Origin: Cerioporus squamosus
Taxonomy: Eukaryota; Basidiomycota; Agaricomycetes; Polyporales; Polyporaceae
DNA length: 58,148 nucleotides
NCBI GenBank assembly: GCA_022592435.1
Contig: JABYQS010000202.1
Coordinates: 1-58,148, forward strand
Reading direction: 5' to 3'
This document shows, one piece after another, positions 35,096 to 45,731 of this stretch. The first letter of the stretch is position 1; each line of letters opens with the position of its first letter. The notes under the pieces are model-generated. The model had not been told where the DNA came from. It was given only the letters and a program-made list of their open reading frames with translations, and searched no databases. Position numbers and translations under genes: made by a program.

Positions 35096-37335
35096 TAACT
35101 AAACTTACTGGGCAATATCTAGATGGGTCGGCCCCTCCGCAAAACTTTGCGGGGGCTTGTGAAGAGAATCCAGAGAGTCGGACGAACCGTCGGGACATCC
35201 GACGCGCTCGGCCTGTGAAACAAGTCCATGAAAAACTGGTGAACAAATCAATACAGCTTACGCATTGATGCAATCTCCGAAGGAGAATGGAGGAGATGAG
35301 GTCCCCGTCAGATTAGAGCGAAGGACTCGGACTCGATGAGGTTTCCTCCTCAGCCTCGCGTGCTGATTCTCACGGTAGGCCCCACTGCGATCGCCGATCG
35401 CCGGATGTATGTGCTTTCCACAATTACATAGCAGTGCATCGCCTCGTTACAGTTGTACATATCCAGTCCGTTCCCTGCATGGTACAGTAAGTACGTACCT
35501 ACATGGAGCCTCTTCGAGCCCTGGGACCCCCTCCGTGCAATGGTGCTTCACCAGCGCTGAACCTGCTGGGTCCGGGCCCATATTCAATCTTCGTGCCCCA
35601 CGCCGTCTGCCGGGACCGACTCATCGAAAACGGCCCTCTTCCTCATCCATCCTCATCCGCTTCCGCTGCCTCATCACCCTTCTCTGCTTCTTCCTCTTGA
35701 TGCTTCGTCTCTACTGCCACCGCTCTTGGCTAGCTCGAACGTACTGTCAATAGTCGCTACTCCCGTCGACAAGGGTGAGCTATCCCGGCCAGGGTGGATG
35801 AGAAGGTTGATCGAGTGCAGATGGGCGGAAAAGACATGACGGAGGAACCAACGTGTGCGAGTGGGGGTTCCAATTGACCGCTGATTCCGAAAATTCAGGA
35901 CGACAGGGCGTAACTGGGACCCAGAGGTGCGGTCAAATCAATCATGACGAAGATTTAGTCGGTACGGTAGGTTCTAGCAATGCATCCCACCCCCCTTGCC
36001 CCCTCTTTCTCTACTGCATCGTTGATTGATTGCTGGTATCTTCTAGGGTCGACATGATTGGTATCATGCTCGCGCGAGCTGGCCGCGTTCGAGTTTGAGC
36101 GTCGCCTCACAGCGCGATAGTTTCTGTCGCGACCGCGCGCTCAAGACTGGCCGGAGATACGATATGCCTAAGGGCGGGTACCACCAAGAACAGGTGTGTA
36201 CTCGACCCGACTAGAAGGTGTCGCGTTAGCTCACCCTCCCTGATCCCCAGACCGTCCGTTCGCTATATTCCCAGTATCCCCCGTACCGAACAGCATACTC
36301 AAGAGTCTCTGCAGGTCCACAACTATCTGCGATACCAACCTACGGCTGCTTCTTGTCGCTTCGTTCAGGGCTCACTCATTGGTGGCGTGCCATGAGATTC
36401 CAGAAGTTCGGGGCCCATCGCGCTCATCAGGCTCCGGCACGCCCGTATGGCTCGAGACTCCGGCCTATGTGGCCCGAGAGGCTCTATCGCGAAAATAGAA
36501 CGTAAGAGAGCGGACTGCCCTGCCTGCCACTTCGACGGGTGGCAAGTACATTGCCCGTGAGTAATTCTCTCTCAGCCCGGTTGGTATGCCGTTTATTCAC
36601 GCCGCCGGTGTGTTGTTCATCTGTTCGAAACCGGCAAGTAGTCGGAGGCTCTGCTTGCTCGAGCGTGCCGGTACCTTTTAGGATCGGGAAGTCTAGCTCA
36701 AGTTATCCCCGTAAACAGCAGGGCGCCGTCGTTGAAGGTTAGTATTGCGGTCAAGTCGCGATAGCCGCAACACTCACCTCACCCATTGCAGGAGCTTGTA
36801 CTTCCACCTCGGGAGACGCTCGCCTCATACCCTTCGATAACAATGCTCCCCGAGTTGAACGCTGTCATTGCTTCCTCGGAGCGATTCGTAAGACAGGTAA
36901 GCTTGGCGTGTTCCCCATTTTGTAGGGGTGTGTAACAGAAATACAGCGAGATCGGAGCAAGTGCCTAGGAGTACGTCATTCTTTCTCTCGTTCCAAACTG
37001 ACATCTACCGGGAAGAGCTCGGGTTAGTGCGAAAAGCAATATATGCGTGGACAGGCTGGTTCAAGGCGCGGGATCAATGTATTCGAGAATGTTTCTGAGC
37101 AACGAACGAACTTGAAGTCCAGACTGTGCTCATCTGGTATTTGATTTGCAGTGTGTTGCACGCTTGGCGTTGTCGATCAAGGACGCTTTTCGATCATTAT
37201 CTGTGAACAACGTGTCGGACGCATATCTCGGCCTCGTCCGTTGTTGACGCCGGTGTGCGTCCTTTGTGAAGTACCTGCCGTCGTCTTCTACCAGTCCTCC
37301 CGCATCTTCCCCCCGCTCCCCCCGTATCGTCCAAC
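35096..37335. other. Intergenic, possible truncated family relic
   Basis: No complete gene. An ATG at about 36843 opens MLPELNAVIASSERFVRQ followed by a GTAAGC donor, which resembles a first exon, but no downstream exon in phase was found. It could be a dead member of the neighbouring family. Confidence 0.35.
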
Positions 37336-38594
37336 ATGGCCGAAGGTTATGTTCAGTCACAAGCTATCTCGCAAGTGGAGGAGACCTGGGATACCAGGAA
37401 GGAAATCCTCTTCTTGAAGCAGCAGCTCGACTTGGACTTATGGAAGTGAGTGGCGCTCTCACCCCGGTACCTGACAAAGGCTGACATGACTCACAGGGGC
37501 ACTGGCATCGGTCCTGCGACTGACATCAACACTTGGGCGGATGACTTTCTGAAGAACCTCACCGGATTCCACGACGAGCGCAAGCGGATGACTACCAAGC
37601 TGAGAGGCATCGCCCAGGGAGCGCGCGCGCACGGATGGCCCTCATGTCTCTACGAAGAGCTCGCCGACTTTCAGAGAACGAATCGAACGCTTCAGGGGAA
37701 AGGCGAACAGGTATGTGGCTCGAGAACTCCCCTCTCGCGGCTCCACAGCATCTCATGCACGATGCGTCGCAGATGCGGATTATCGTAAATTCCGAGGAGC
37801 CGTACTTGCTTCAGCTGCGGTCGAATGAGTTTGTCGAGCGTGTCCGAGAGTTCCTCACCGATTCCAATGCCCTCGTGGAGGAGGAACACAAGATTAAGCA
37901 GCGAATCGAACTTATCGCCAAACCGCTCACGGTGCTTCAGCTTCCAGAGGTGAGTCGGGCCATTCTAGTCCATTCTCCCCTGAGTCCGACGATGCGCTAG
38001 CCCGAGTTCGAGACGCTTCTCCTCTCGATGAAGAGTACCTCCGGAGAAGAGCAACGCCTTAGGGACACGTTCGCGAGTCTGTATGCCCAGCTGTGCGAGG
38101 TCCTCGACGTGAAGCGCGACATCACCGATGATATCCAACCCGAGGAGTCTCCCGTTTGTGGCTCTGATAGAGCCACTCACGGTCAGATAATGACCCATCT
38201 TCGTGGGGTCGTCGACAAACTCCACGCGCAGTCTGCCATCCAAGAGCGACTCGTCAAGGATATGATGGTATATCGTCTCCCCTCACTGGATTCACATAAC
38301 TGATGGTATGTCGTGTTACAGTCTCTGAAGGACGACGTCAAGGGGTCTATGCCCTTGCTTTCCTTTGGGGAGGGCGCTCAGCTTGTGCAGGTACCCGAAA
38401 TGTTGCAGGCTATCCACGATCTTATGCCTCTGATGGATGAACTCATATTCCTCGGCGAGGTGCGTGGCCATCTCATTGTGAGGGCTGGCGAGATCTCATT
38501 CGTAGCAAACTGTCAGCGCCAGCTCAACCTTCTGGAGCGCTCGGCGTATATGATGCGACCCTTTACCCCTTCTACCATCATTATGGTATGGTAG
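37336..38594 (+). CDS. EW-motif helical family member 3 (346 aa, 5 exons)
   Basis: Exons are 37336-37445, 37497-37710, 37773-37949, 38001-38267 and 38322-38594; phases are 2,0,0,0. The protein is a chain of amphipathic helices (EILFLKQQLDLDLWK, NTWADDFLKNLTGFHDERKR, VREFLTDSNALVEEEHKIKQ). It keeps the tryptophan-led opening of exon 2 but lacks a clear EW motif at the end of exon 3, where VLQLPE stands instead, so it is the most diverged member. It may lack the short final exon. It lies 687 bp upstream of the 39281 gene on the same strand. Confidence 0.68.
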
Positions 38595-39280
38595 GAGCGT
38601 AGGTGTCGGGCGGCAACTGCGGCGTATAACTGAAGCGTGTTCGAGATCGTATGATGGCTATAACTGTACAATGTACCTGTCCGCGAATAAGCTCATGGCC
38701 TCTCCTGCCTTGATGATAATTTCGCTGTCAGATATAAGTTGGCTTAACCTCGGTCCTTCGACCCATTCTTGTGCGTCCTACGACTCGGCCGCTTCACCTT
38801 CCGAAATTTCCTAACTTCGGTTCGCAACTTCGCTCACTCACGTAGCGACTGGACCGTATTCGGCGTCCAGGCTAATTCCATGCCTGACACCGTCTCTTTG
38901 AGGACTGAACCATGAGTAGAATCTACGGATGGAAGTGTGGCTGCCGTCCCGCATGTCACTTATGGCTCGTTTGGGATCCCGGTCGTCCAATAGGTCAGTT
39001 CTCCGTTGACTGTAACTGTGGGCAGGCGGCTAAGGCAAACGTGTGTACCGACCAAAGAAGATGTGTAGCTGTGTGTAGCAGCTGATCGTTGTGGTCAATA
39101 TTTGCTTCACGGAGGGGCCGGAGGGGCCGAGGAGTTGCGTAGAGTAACATGAGGCCGCGATGCCACGCTCCCCAGTGGCTCACTTGCAGACAGGTCGCAT
39201 CCCTCACTGTGCAATCTCGACGGTCTCGCTCATTATCCTCCCATATACTCTCATCATATCCGCTCCCAGGTACTTGGAAG
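38595..39280. other. Intergenic spacer between tandem paralogs
   Basis: No gene seen. It must hold the 3' UTR of the 37336 gene and the promoter of the 39281 gene. Confidence 0.5.
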
Positions 39281-40596
39281 ATGACCATGGCCTCTCTTCC
39301 GAGCTTTGGTTTGAACTACGCCTTACGACAGACACAAGACAAAGAAGACGGGATTCTTACCATAGAGGCCAGAGCCGAGAAGGACCTTGTAGAGTCCGTC
39401 TACTTTTTGTCTCCTCCAACAACCATTGACAACGATTCTGCAGCGTTCTAATGAAGCTGTCTCTAGCAGGAGCCCAGGAAACATGGCTGGAAAACTTCGC
39501 GGCTCGTTCTTCGGCGATGAACAAAGAACATCGCCATAACGTCAAGCAGTCCATGAACAATGCCGGTCTTCTCATCAGTTTCCTATACGGCAATGTCATC
39601 GTCGCGAAGTTCCGCGGTATCGCTAAGTCCTTCAAGGGTCGGGAGAACGCTTTGAGGGAGTTAAACATATCCGTTTCCCGGATGAGCCAGAGTTGTCAGA
39701 CTGCCTCTCGGCTTTATACCATGGTACGCAGGCACATGCGTGTACCGCCCCATATCGAGCTCACATACTGCTTTTAAGATCGAGGACAAGTATGCTAGGC
39801 AAGGTGAACTGTCTTCTGCTCTCAGACAGAGGCTTCCAATTGTTCGTCGGTCCTTGGACAACGTGAAGGGGTCAATCCAGTACCTGGGGAAGGAAGAGGC
39901 GGCGATAGTCGCTCTGTTCCAGGAATGGGAGCCCGTCTTCGCGGTCGTATGTCGCAAGGTAGACCCTACGCGTCCCGTCCTTGACAGTCTGATTGACGAA
40001 CAACACACAGAAATACTATACCGAAGCCTTGAATGCCATACATGCACACAAGATCGATCAAAGCGACTTCGTTGAACTAGCTGCCCCCATCTTCTCTGTG
40101 CTCCTGAGCGCATGCGAGGAGAGAAAGCAGATCGTGGAAGATATCAAGAAGATCGCGACCAAGCAGACAACCAATTGGATGACACGTCCATTGGATATTG
40201 TACTCCAATCGGAGCTTGACGTGGCGATGGGCGAGTACAATGGCTACGCCGAGAGGATCATAGCCGTTAGGGAGGAGCAGGCGAAAGCCCTCACGAGCCT
40301 GAAGGTGCGTTCTCTGTCTGTTCGCCCACGGGCAGACATATATCGTTCAAGAACAACGCAGGAGTTGGAGAACATAGCCAGAAACAGTCCTCCCTGCTTG
40401 TACGGACCGAGGGACGTTGTCGTGCCGATCAGCGATATGCAATCAGTATTCCGCAAATTCGAGACCTTGCGCTTCCGTGCTATTCATTTGGACAAGGTAT
40501 ATGCTACCGAGAATTCTCGACATGTCACGTTCTCTGACATCACCATTCCAGCTTGCGACGAAGGTGGTCGGCGACCTCAAGGCCGTCCGTATGTAG
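39281..40596 (+). CDS. EW-motif helical family member 4 (348 aa, 6 exons)
   Basis: Exons are 39281-39393, 39444-39723, 39779-39958, 40011-40304, 40362-40496 and 40552-40596; phases are 2,0,0,0,0, identical to the 22699 gene. Matched landmarks are ETWLENFAARSSAMNKEHRH, FKGRENALRELN, FQEWEPVFAVVCRK, a long exon-4 helical hairpin with CEERKQIVEDIKKI, and VVVPISDMQSVFRKFETLRF. The LRFRA that follows the last match also occurs in the 22699 protein. Soluble, helical, no signal peptide. Function unknown. DR1 copy D begins 277 bp downstream. Confidence 0.75.
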
Positions 40597-40872
40597 AGAT
40601 TTGCGGCACGTCGCCTGTCGCCTCGCAAGGGGCGTTCGTGGTCTTACTCCCCAATGGCACCTTTCTCCTTGGTCGCTTCCTATGCGCTCATGCACCTATC
40701 CATCTCCTATGAGTCATCTATATTGCTAGTATGAATTCATCCGCCTCCTGTACATATAAGACATGCATACATGCACACCGCCCACATGTATTTAAATTAC
40801 TTGAGACTCTGCTTCGCATGCCGCGAACGTAGTCATCATAATTCGGTGACGAGGGTATCTAGGATAGATGAG

Positions 40873-41870
40873 CTCTGTGCTCCAGAGCGCCGTCTGCGGC
40901 GGGCAGGGAGGGTCGCAGCAGGAGGCCGGAGAGGAGTCGGTGTCCGCAGAGGGACTTGAACGTAGTGGTTGCGAAGTACGATCGGGCTGAGCGGCTGTGC
41001 AGAATCCGGAGTGACGTGACGGAATGTGCGTGACGACGACGAGCATCACGGAGACTGTGTGACGTTGGGCGCTCGTCCTGCTTGTCCTTCTCGACCATCG
41101 ACGCTGGCACTGGCAGCGACGAACTGTGCATCCGGTGAGTCCACTCGTCCCATCATCCCGACCGCACTGTCTAACCCTCGTCGTGGCCTGTGCAGGGACC
41201 GTCCTGCTCGCGGAGCAATGAGTCGATCGCGACCTACTGCTTGCAAGTTGCGCGTGCTGTCGCCATCCCGGCTCGGCTCCTCTCGCGCTCACATCTGAAC
41301 TTTGACATGATGCGCCATGTCGATGGCCTGGCAAGGCGTTGCGGACCGCGCTCGGTGCTGTGACGAGTGGTCGGCGCTGCGAAGGGCGAGCAGGTGAGTT
41401 TCGGTCTCTGCGTCAGGTTAGGCGTGTGGCCCGTCCGTCGAAATCGCGTCGTCGTCCCCATCTCGTGCTTCTTTGCGTCGTGAGCGGGATGTTCATTGAC
41501 AGCCACAGCATCATGGTGCTGGCGGTTTCTGTCGGCGGACATCCCCGGACTCTGCGCCGCTCGTCGAGTGGACGCGGGGACCCACGGCTCGTCAGTATCC
41601 CCTCCTCCCACCCGCTTTACATCTCTCGTCGTGAGCAGGATGTTCATCGACAGCCACAGCATCATGGTGCTGGCGGTCTCTGTCGGCGGACATCCCCGGA
41701 ATCTGCGCCGCTCGTCGAGTGGACGCGGGGACCCACGGCTCTTTAGTGCTTCCTTCTTCCGCCCGCTTTACATCTCTCGTCGTGAGCAGGATGTTCGTCG
41801 ACAGCCCCGGCGATTGTGCCGGAGGTACCTGTTGGCGGACGTCTCCGGAATCTGTGCTGCTCCTCTCCCT
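40873..41870 (+). repeat. DR1 copy D
   Basis: It begins at CTCTGTGCTCCAGAGCGCC, about 95 bp inside the 5' end of copies B and C. Its intron-like segment ends GTGCAG, as in copy B. The 151-bp units start near 41480 and 41631; the second opens GTGAGCAGGATG. A third, diverged unit runs to about 41870. Private differences include TTTGACATGATG for TTCGACACGATG. Confidence 0.85.
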
Positions 41871-42099
41871 CTCTTCTTCCCATCCTGCTCCTGTTGTGCG
41901 TGGGACGATCGACATGTTGGCCCGGCCACGTGGTCGTTTAGCTTGTCTCCTACTGTACCTCTTCGCCATCGTGTTGAACTGTTAGTGGTCTGCACTCTAT
42001 CGGACCGCCAGGCTTCGTGTACTCCCAGTGTGTTATCCGGTGTCACTGCAGGGCTGTACCGCTGGGGCGCACGTGCATGCCATGTATGAGAGTCTCGAT

Positions 42100-42275
42100 G
42101 TGCTATGACTGGATACGACACGGTCATGCTCATATATGTGACCTGCTTGAAACTTCCAGCTGATCATTACCGGGGGCACTGTCGTATAGAGCAGGCAGGC
42201 GTTAGGAGGGAGGCGACGAACACCGTCTCGAGGTACAGTGATGGACTTGACGCTGAAGGCAATCGCTAACAGTCG
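42100..42275 (+). pseudogene. Decayed 3' end of a paralog of the 9020-10041 gene
   Basis: Scattered identity follows the last intron and last exon of the gene at 9020: a CGGTCATGCTCATATATGTG segment matches CGGCTATGCTCATGTAG, then GAGCAGGCAGGCGTTAGGA matches GAGCAGACAGGCGCGAGGA, then GGACTTGACGCTGAAGGCAA matches AGCTTGACGCTGAGGGCAA. Indels and stops make it non-coding. Like the live gene, it follows a DR1 copy. Confidence 0.65.
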
Positions 42276-42579
42276 TACAAGTTGCGTTGTCGCATAGTTA
42301 CTTCCATCACCGGTGCTGGGCTCGGAACCAGATGCAACGTTCCTTGTTTACTTCATACGGCTGAGGTTGCACCGCGTAAGTACCAAGTACTATAAAATCA
42401 GAGTCAAGTTGAATCCGCCAAAGTCCTCCGGACGCCGGCCGGGAAAGATGAGATCGGGAGATGCGATTGCGCATGCCTCGCGGCGCCTGCAGGAGGTTTG
42501 TGTGTGGCACAGCACAACCGGCAACCGTCAGGCTCCTCCAACCACCGCGTCGTCTCTGCCCCCTTCCATACGACAAGCG

Positions 42580-44447
42580 ATGAGTGACACCGAGATTGAC
42601 TCCTCAGCATACGTTGAGATCCACACGCTGGCGCCAAATCATTGTAACACTGTGAACGCGCTTTGTTTCTCCCCGGACGGCGCTCACCTCGCGAGTGGCG
42701 GGGACGACTCCACGCTCAACATCTGGAATGTCACTCAAGGGAAATTACTCTACCGAATCCTCTTTGAAGCCAGCATCTCTCGCATTGTCTGGCACCCCAT
42801 TTACCCAGACACCATCATCGTGGGGTGCGACGATGGACGCATATTTCAATTGTACGAGTTCAGCCTGGTGAGTTCTGGAGAGTCTGTCGTGATAATCCGT
42901 GCTAATCGGCGCGTAGATGAGTTGCGAACAAGTTGACGTGAAGCTAGGGGTCCTTGGTGAGGTCCATGCACTCGCGTATGGGTCTGCAGCTCGCTTCCTC
43001 GCCATCGGGGTGGGTGAGCAAGTGCATGTCACCCGCGAGCAGGAACAGAGTAAGGACGTCTCTATCTCCCCCCCCATTTTGATTTCATGTGTAACAATCG
43101 GATGTAGATAAGTATGACACCTCGATACTCCTCCCCCCGCCGGCCGAACGGGAGGATGTGAATGCAGGAGACCGACAACTCTGCGCGGTGTCTGTGCATT
43201 TCGCCGCAGAAGCACAGCAACTGATAGTGGCATATCTCGCTCATGGCATAGTGTGAGTGGCTTTTGAGCCAAAACTGCTCGTTCTGATGATACAGTCCAG
43301 GTGCTACGAGATTGAGACACGAAGGTCGATCTGGCGCCTATTGCCGCGCAACGAAACCCCGAACATGTGAGTCCTTCGTGGATTGAAGACCAAGAGCAGC
43401 TGCTCACCGTCGGATACCTAGTGGATCCTCAGCCCTTTCTCTTGACGGGAGGTATATCATCGCTCACAATGTACAAGGCGGCGTCGACCTCTACGCTGCA
43501 TCGGCACGCAAGAGCAGAAGCATCATGCACTACAATTTCGATGAGCCCCCCCGATCCAAGCATTGCCTTCAAGTTTCGTTTCTACAGAGATCCAACGGTA
43601 TAGTTTGCGGCACTACCACGGGGAACATCTGTATTTGGTATAGGAGCACAGGGGAGTTGTTCCAGAAGCTGCATCATGACGGTATGTCCCCGTTTGTCAC
43701 GCGAAGATCGGTCGTTTGACTCGCGAGTTTGTAGGGCGTATTGTACAAGCTATCGCAGTGAGTGACACAGGATGTGGTTGCGACGACACTAAGTGATGCA
43801 ATCTAGGTGTCAGAGCGGGAGTCTGTCAGCTACATCGCCTCTGGATCCGTAGAAGAAGGGCAGTCTGCTCAGATCAAGATATGGCGAGCCAAAATGAGTA
43901 TGTACGCTGTCACAAACGAGGAAGTCCCGCTCAGCGATTATCAGACCCTGGTCGGAAGCAGGCAAGCAACGCGTTCGAAGACGCTGTCTTCGAACTTTTG
44001 GAGGCCGTCACGGTAAGTGTTTAACTACTGATGCAACGTGCTATGCTTGACAGACGGTGGCAGTCTAAGCGTGTCCAGTCGCGACGAATCTTGCGTCAAG
44101 GCTTCGTTGTAGCTGGGGTCTTCTTCGTCTGGGTGGTCTTGACAATCGCCCTCGCATGGGGCTATACCCAAGTTTCCTGGATATCTGTCGCACATACCTT
44201 CAAGTCTGCGGTACGTTTCGTGATCCGTTGTCGGCGCCTGCTAATCCTCTTGTAGGGGTTGCTTGTGCTCCGTACTATGCTTTGGCTCTACCGCGCGGTG
44301 GTGGGTGTCGTATGGGATGCCTATGGGCACGCCGGCCGCTTGACATCCGCCATTTCCGACCAGCTACGTGATATGGCGGTCGCATGGCTCGAAGGACCGG
44401 CGCGTCCTGTCCAGGAGACTTTGACATCGCTTGAGCCAACGGTGTAG
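42580..44447 (+). CDS. WD40-repeat protein with C-terminal membrane helices
   Basis: Exon 1 (from 42580) encodes a clear WD repeat: CFSPDGAHLASGGDDSTLNI with the W just after, then a second one (IVWHPIYPDTIIVGCDDGRI). Later exons give ALSLDGRYIIAHNVQGGVDL, GIVCGTTTGNICIWYRSTG and SYIASGSVEEG followed by IKIWRAK, consistent with a beta-propeller. The C-terminal part has two hydrophobic segments (FVVAGVFFVWVVLTIALAWG, then LLVLRTMLWLYRAVVGVVW), so the propeller is tethered to a membrane. The introns at about 43992-44040 and 44211-44255 are clean; the junctions between about 43020 and 43500 are less certain. WD40-membrane fusions are common in Agaricomycetes; the partner is unknown. Confidence 0.72.
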
Positions 44448-44649
44448 GAACAGTAGTCGAGAGTCACCGACCATCCAAGAGGCTACGGCTGTGTAATGTC
44501 CATAGACCTCATCCGCGTATCATAGATCTACAAGACATGTAGAACGCTCACACCGGTTTTGATTGGGAGATCAGCCTGCAGCTTGCGACTGCTAGCGAGG
44601 TATGGGTTTTCTCTAGTCCGTGCACTGAACTGTGATGATGATGAAGCGC

Positions 44650-44700
44650 AGGAGGAGGAGGTGGTGGTGGTGGTGGTGGTTGTGGTGGCGGAGGAGGGCT
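44650..44700 (+). repeat. (GGT/GTG)n microsatellite
   Basis: A GAGGAGGAGGTGGTGGTGGT tract continues through 44700. It sits at the 5' edge of the GH79 relic and may mark the breakpoint where the rest of that gene was lost. Confidence 0.75.
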
Positions 44701-44739
44701 CTCGCGATCTGCTAGGATCTCGAGGTTGGCCCGGCCCGT

Positions 44740-45431
44740 CCCAGCGGCCATGGTCTCGGCGGCAGATATTACGCAAGCCTCATCGGCTCCTCTGGCTCCG
44801 CGAAGGTCGTCGAGCTGGCCGTCAACGACACCGGCGTCTCCGGCTATGCGAGCAGGGCGAGCTCGTCCGCGCCGTCTTCGTGAACCTGCACCCATGGCTC
44901 AAAGGCAACACCGGAGAACGACCCTCGGTTCACATCGACGTCGATCTGAATGGGACTTCAAGCGACGTCAGCGCCATCTCCGGTCGCTCCGTCGTCGCCC
45001 GGAGATTGATCCTCCAGTATGCGGACGACGTTGTGAACCTGACATGGGCGGGGCAGAGCTTCGAAACCGCCGATGCGCTTCCCAAAGGTGGCGTTACGCA
45101 CGAGCCTGTCTCTTTGGACGCCGGACTGGACTTGCGCGCCAGTGAAGCGGTGCTTGTTGACTTCCAAATGACCGCTCCCATGTCCGCCACCTCAGCAGGA
45201 TCGTCTCGAAGCAGCAAGGGCAAGTACATCGCTGCAGGAGTTGTCTCCGGCGTTGCAGTCGCCATCCTAGGTGCTGCAGGCGTATACTATGCTCGTCGTA
45301 GGGTGGCCACCATGCGGAAACCGTCGCCTTCCACATCAGGTACGTGTCTCACCCGGTATATCGGAGTGGCTATTGACACCCAAGACTTACCAGTTGTCAC
45401 TGTCACCGGCACCCCGGAGGAAAAGTTCTAA
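44740..45431 (+). pseudogene. GH79-type glycoside hydrolase, C-terminal fragment with membrane tail
   Basis: The frame beginning near 44749 reads YYASLIGSSGSAKVVELAVN and DTGVSGYA. At about 44850 the frame shifts and continues as EQGELVRAVFVNLHPWLKG, then VARRLILQYADDVVNLTWAG. This is the C-terminal beta domain typical of fungal GH79 beta-glucuronidase-like proteins. It ends with a Ser-rich linker, one membrane helix (YIAAGVVSGVAVAILGAAGV), a basic YARRR stop-transfer and, after an intron near 45340-45392, a short tail. The catalytic barrel is missing and the frame is broken, so I call it a pseudogene. The family call comes from memory of C-terminal motifs. Confidence 0.6.
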
Positions 45432-45731
45432 CATACTTCTGTAGCGCCTACCGCACGTGCACTGGGACGCGGCATGCGGCACATCTTGGGCCAAGAAGAC
45501 TTCGCTCGGCCACATGGGTGCACCTGGGAGCGCACTACTACTATAGATGGGACGACACTCATCTTTGCGTCCTATGTCCCCCTTAGAGCCACGATATAGA
45601 GTTACGACTTTCCGTTCTCTTTCTATCCGCTTCCTCATCCGCGCTTCAGGTGAGTGGCACTTTTGTCGTTCTCCTCAACTTCTCAGCAGGATCCAGACGC
45701 CGCCCATCCCACCCGCCAGCATCCATACGCC

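Noticed and set aside
43370..43395. 22-nt intron in the WD40 gene
   Set aside because: It would repair the frame, but is far below the 45-nt minimum seen elsewhere; the junction is left unresolved.
44559..45431. A single 290-residue protein starting with a poly-Val run
   Set aside because: The poly-Val part is a translated GTG microsatellite; the GH79 text begins in another frame, so this frame is a chance fusion.
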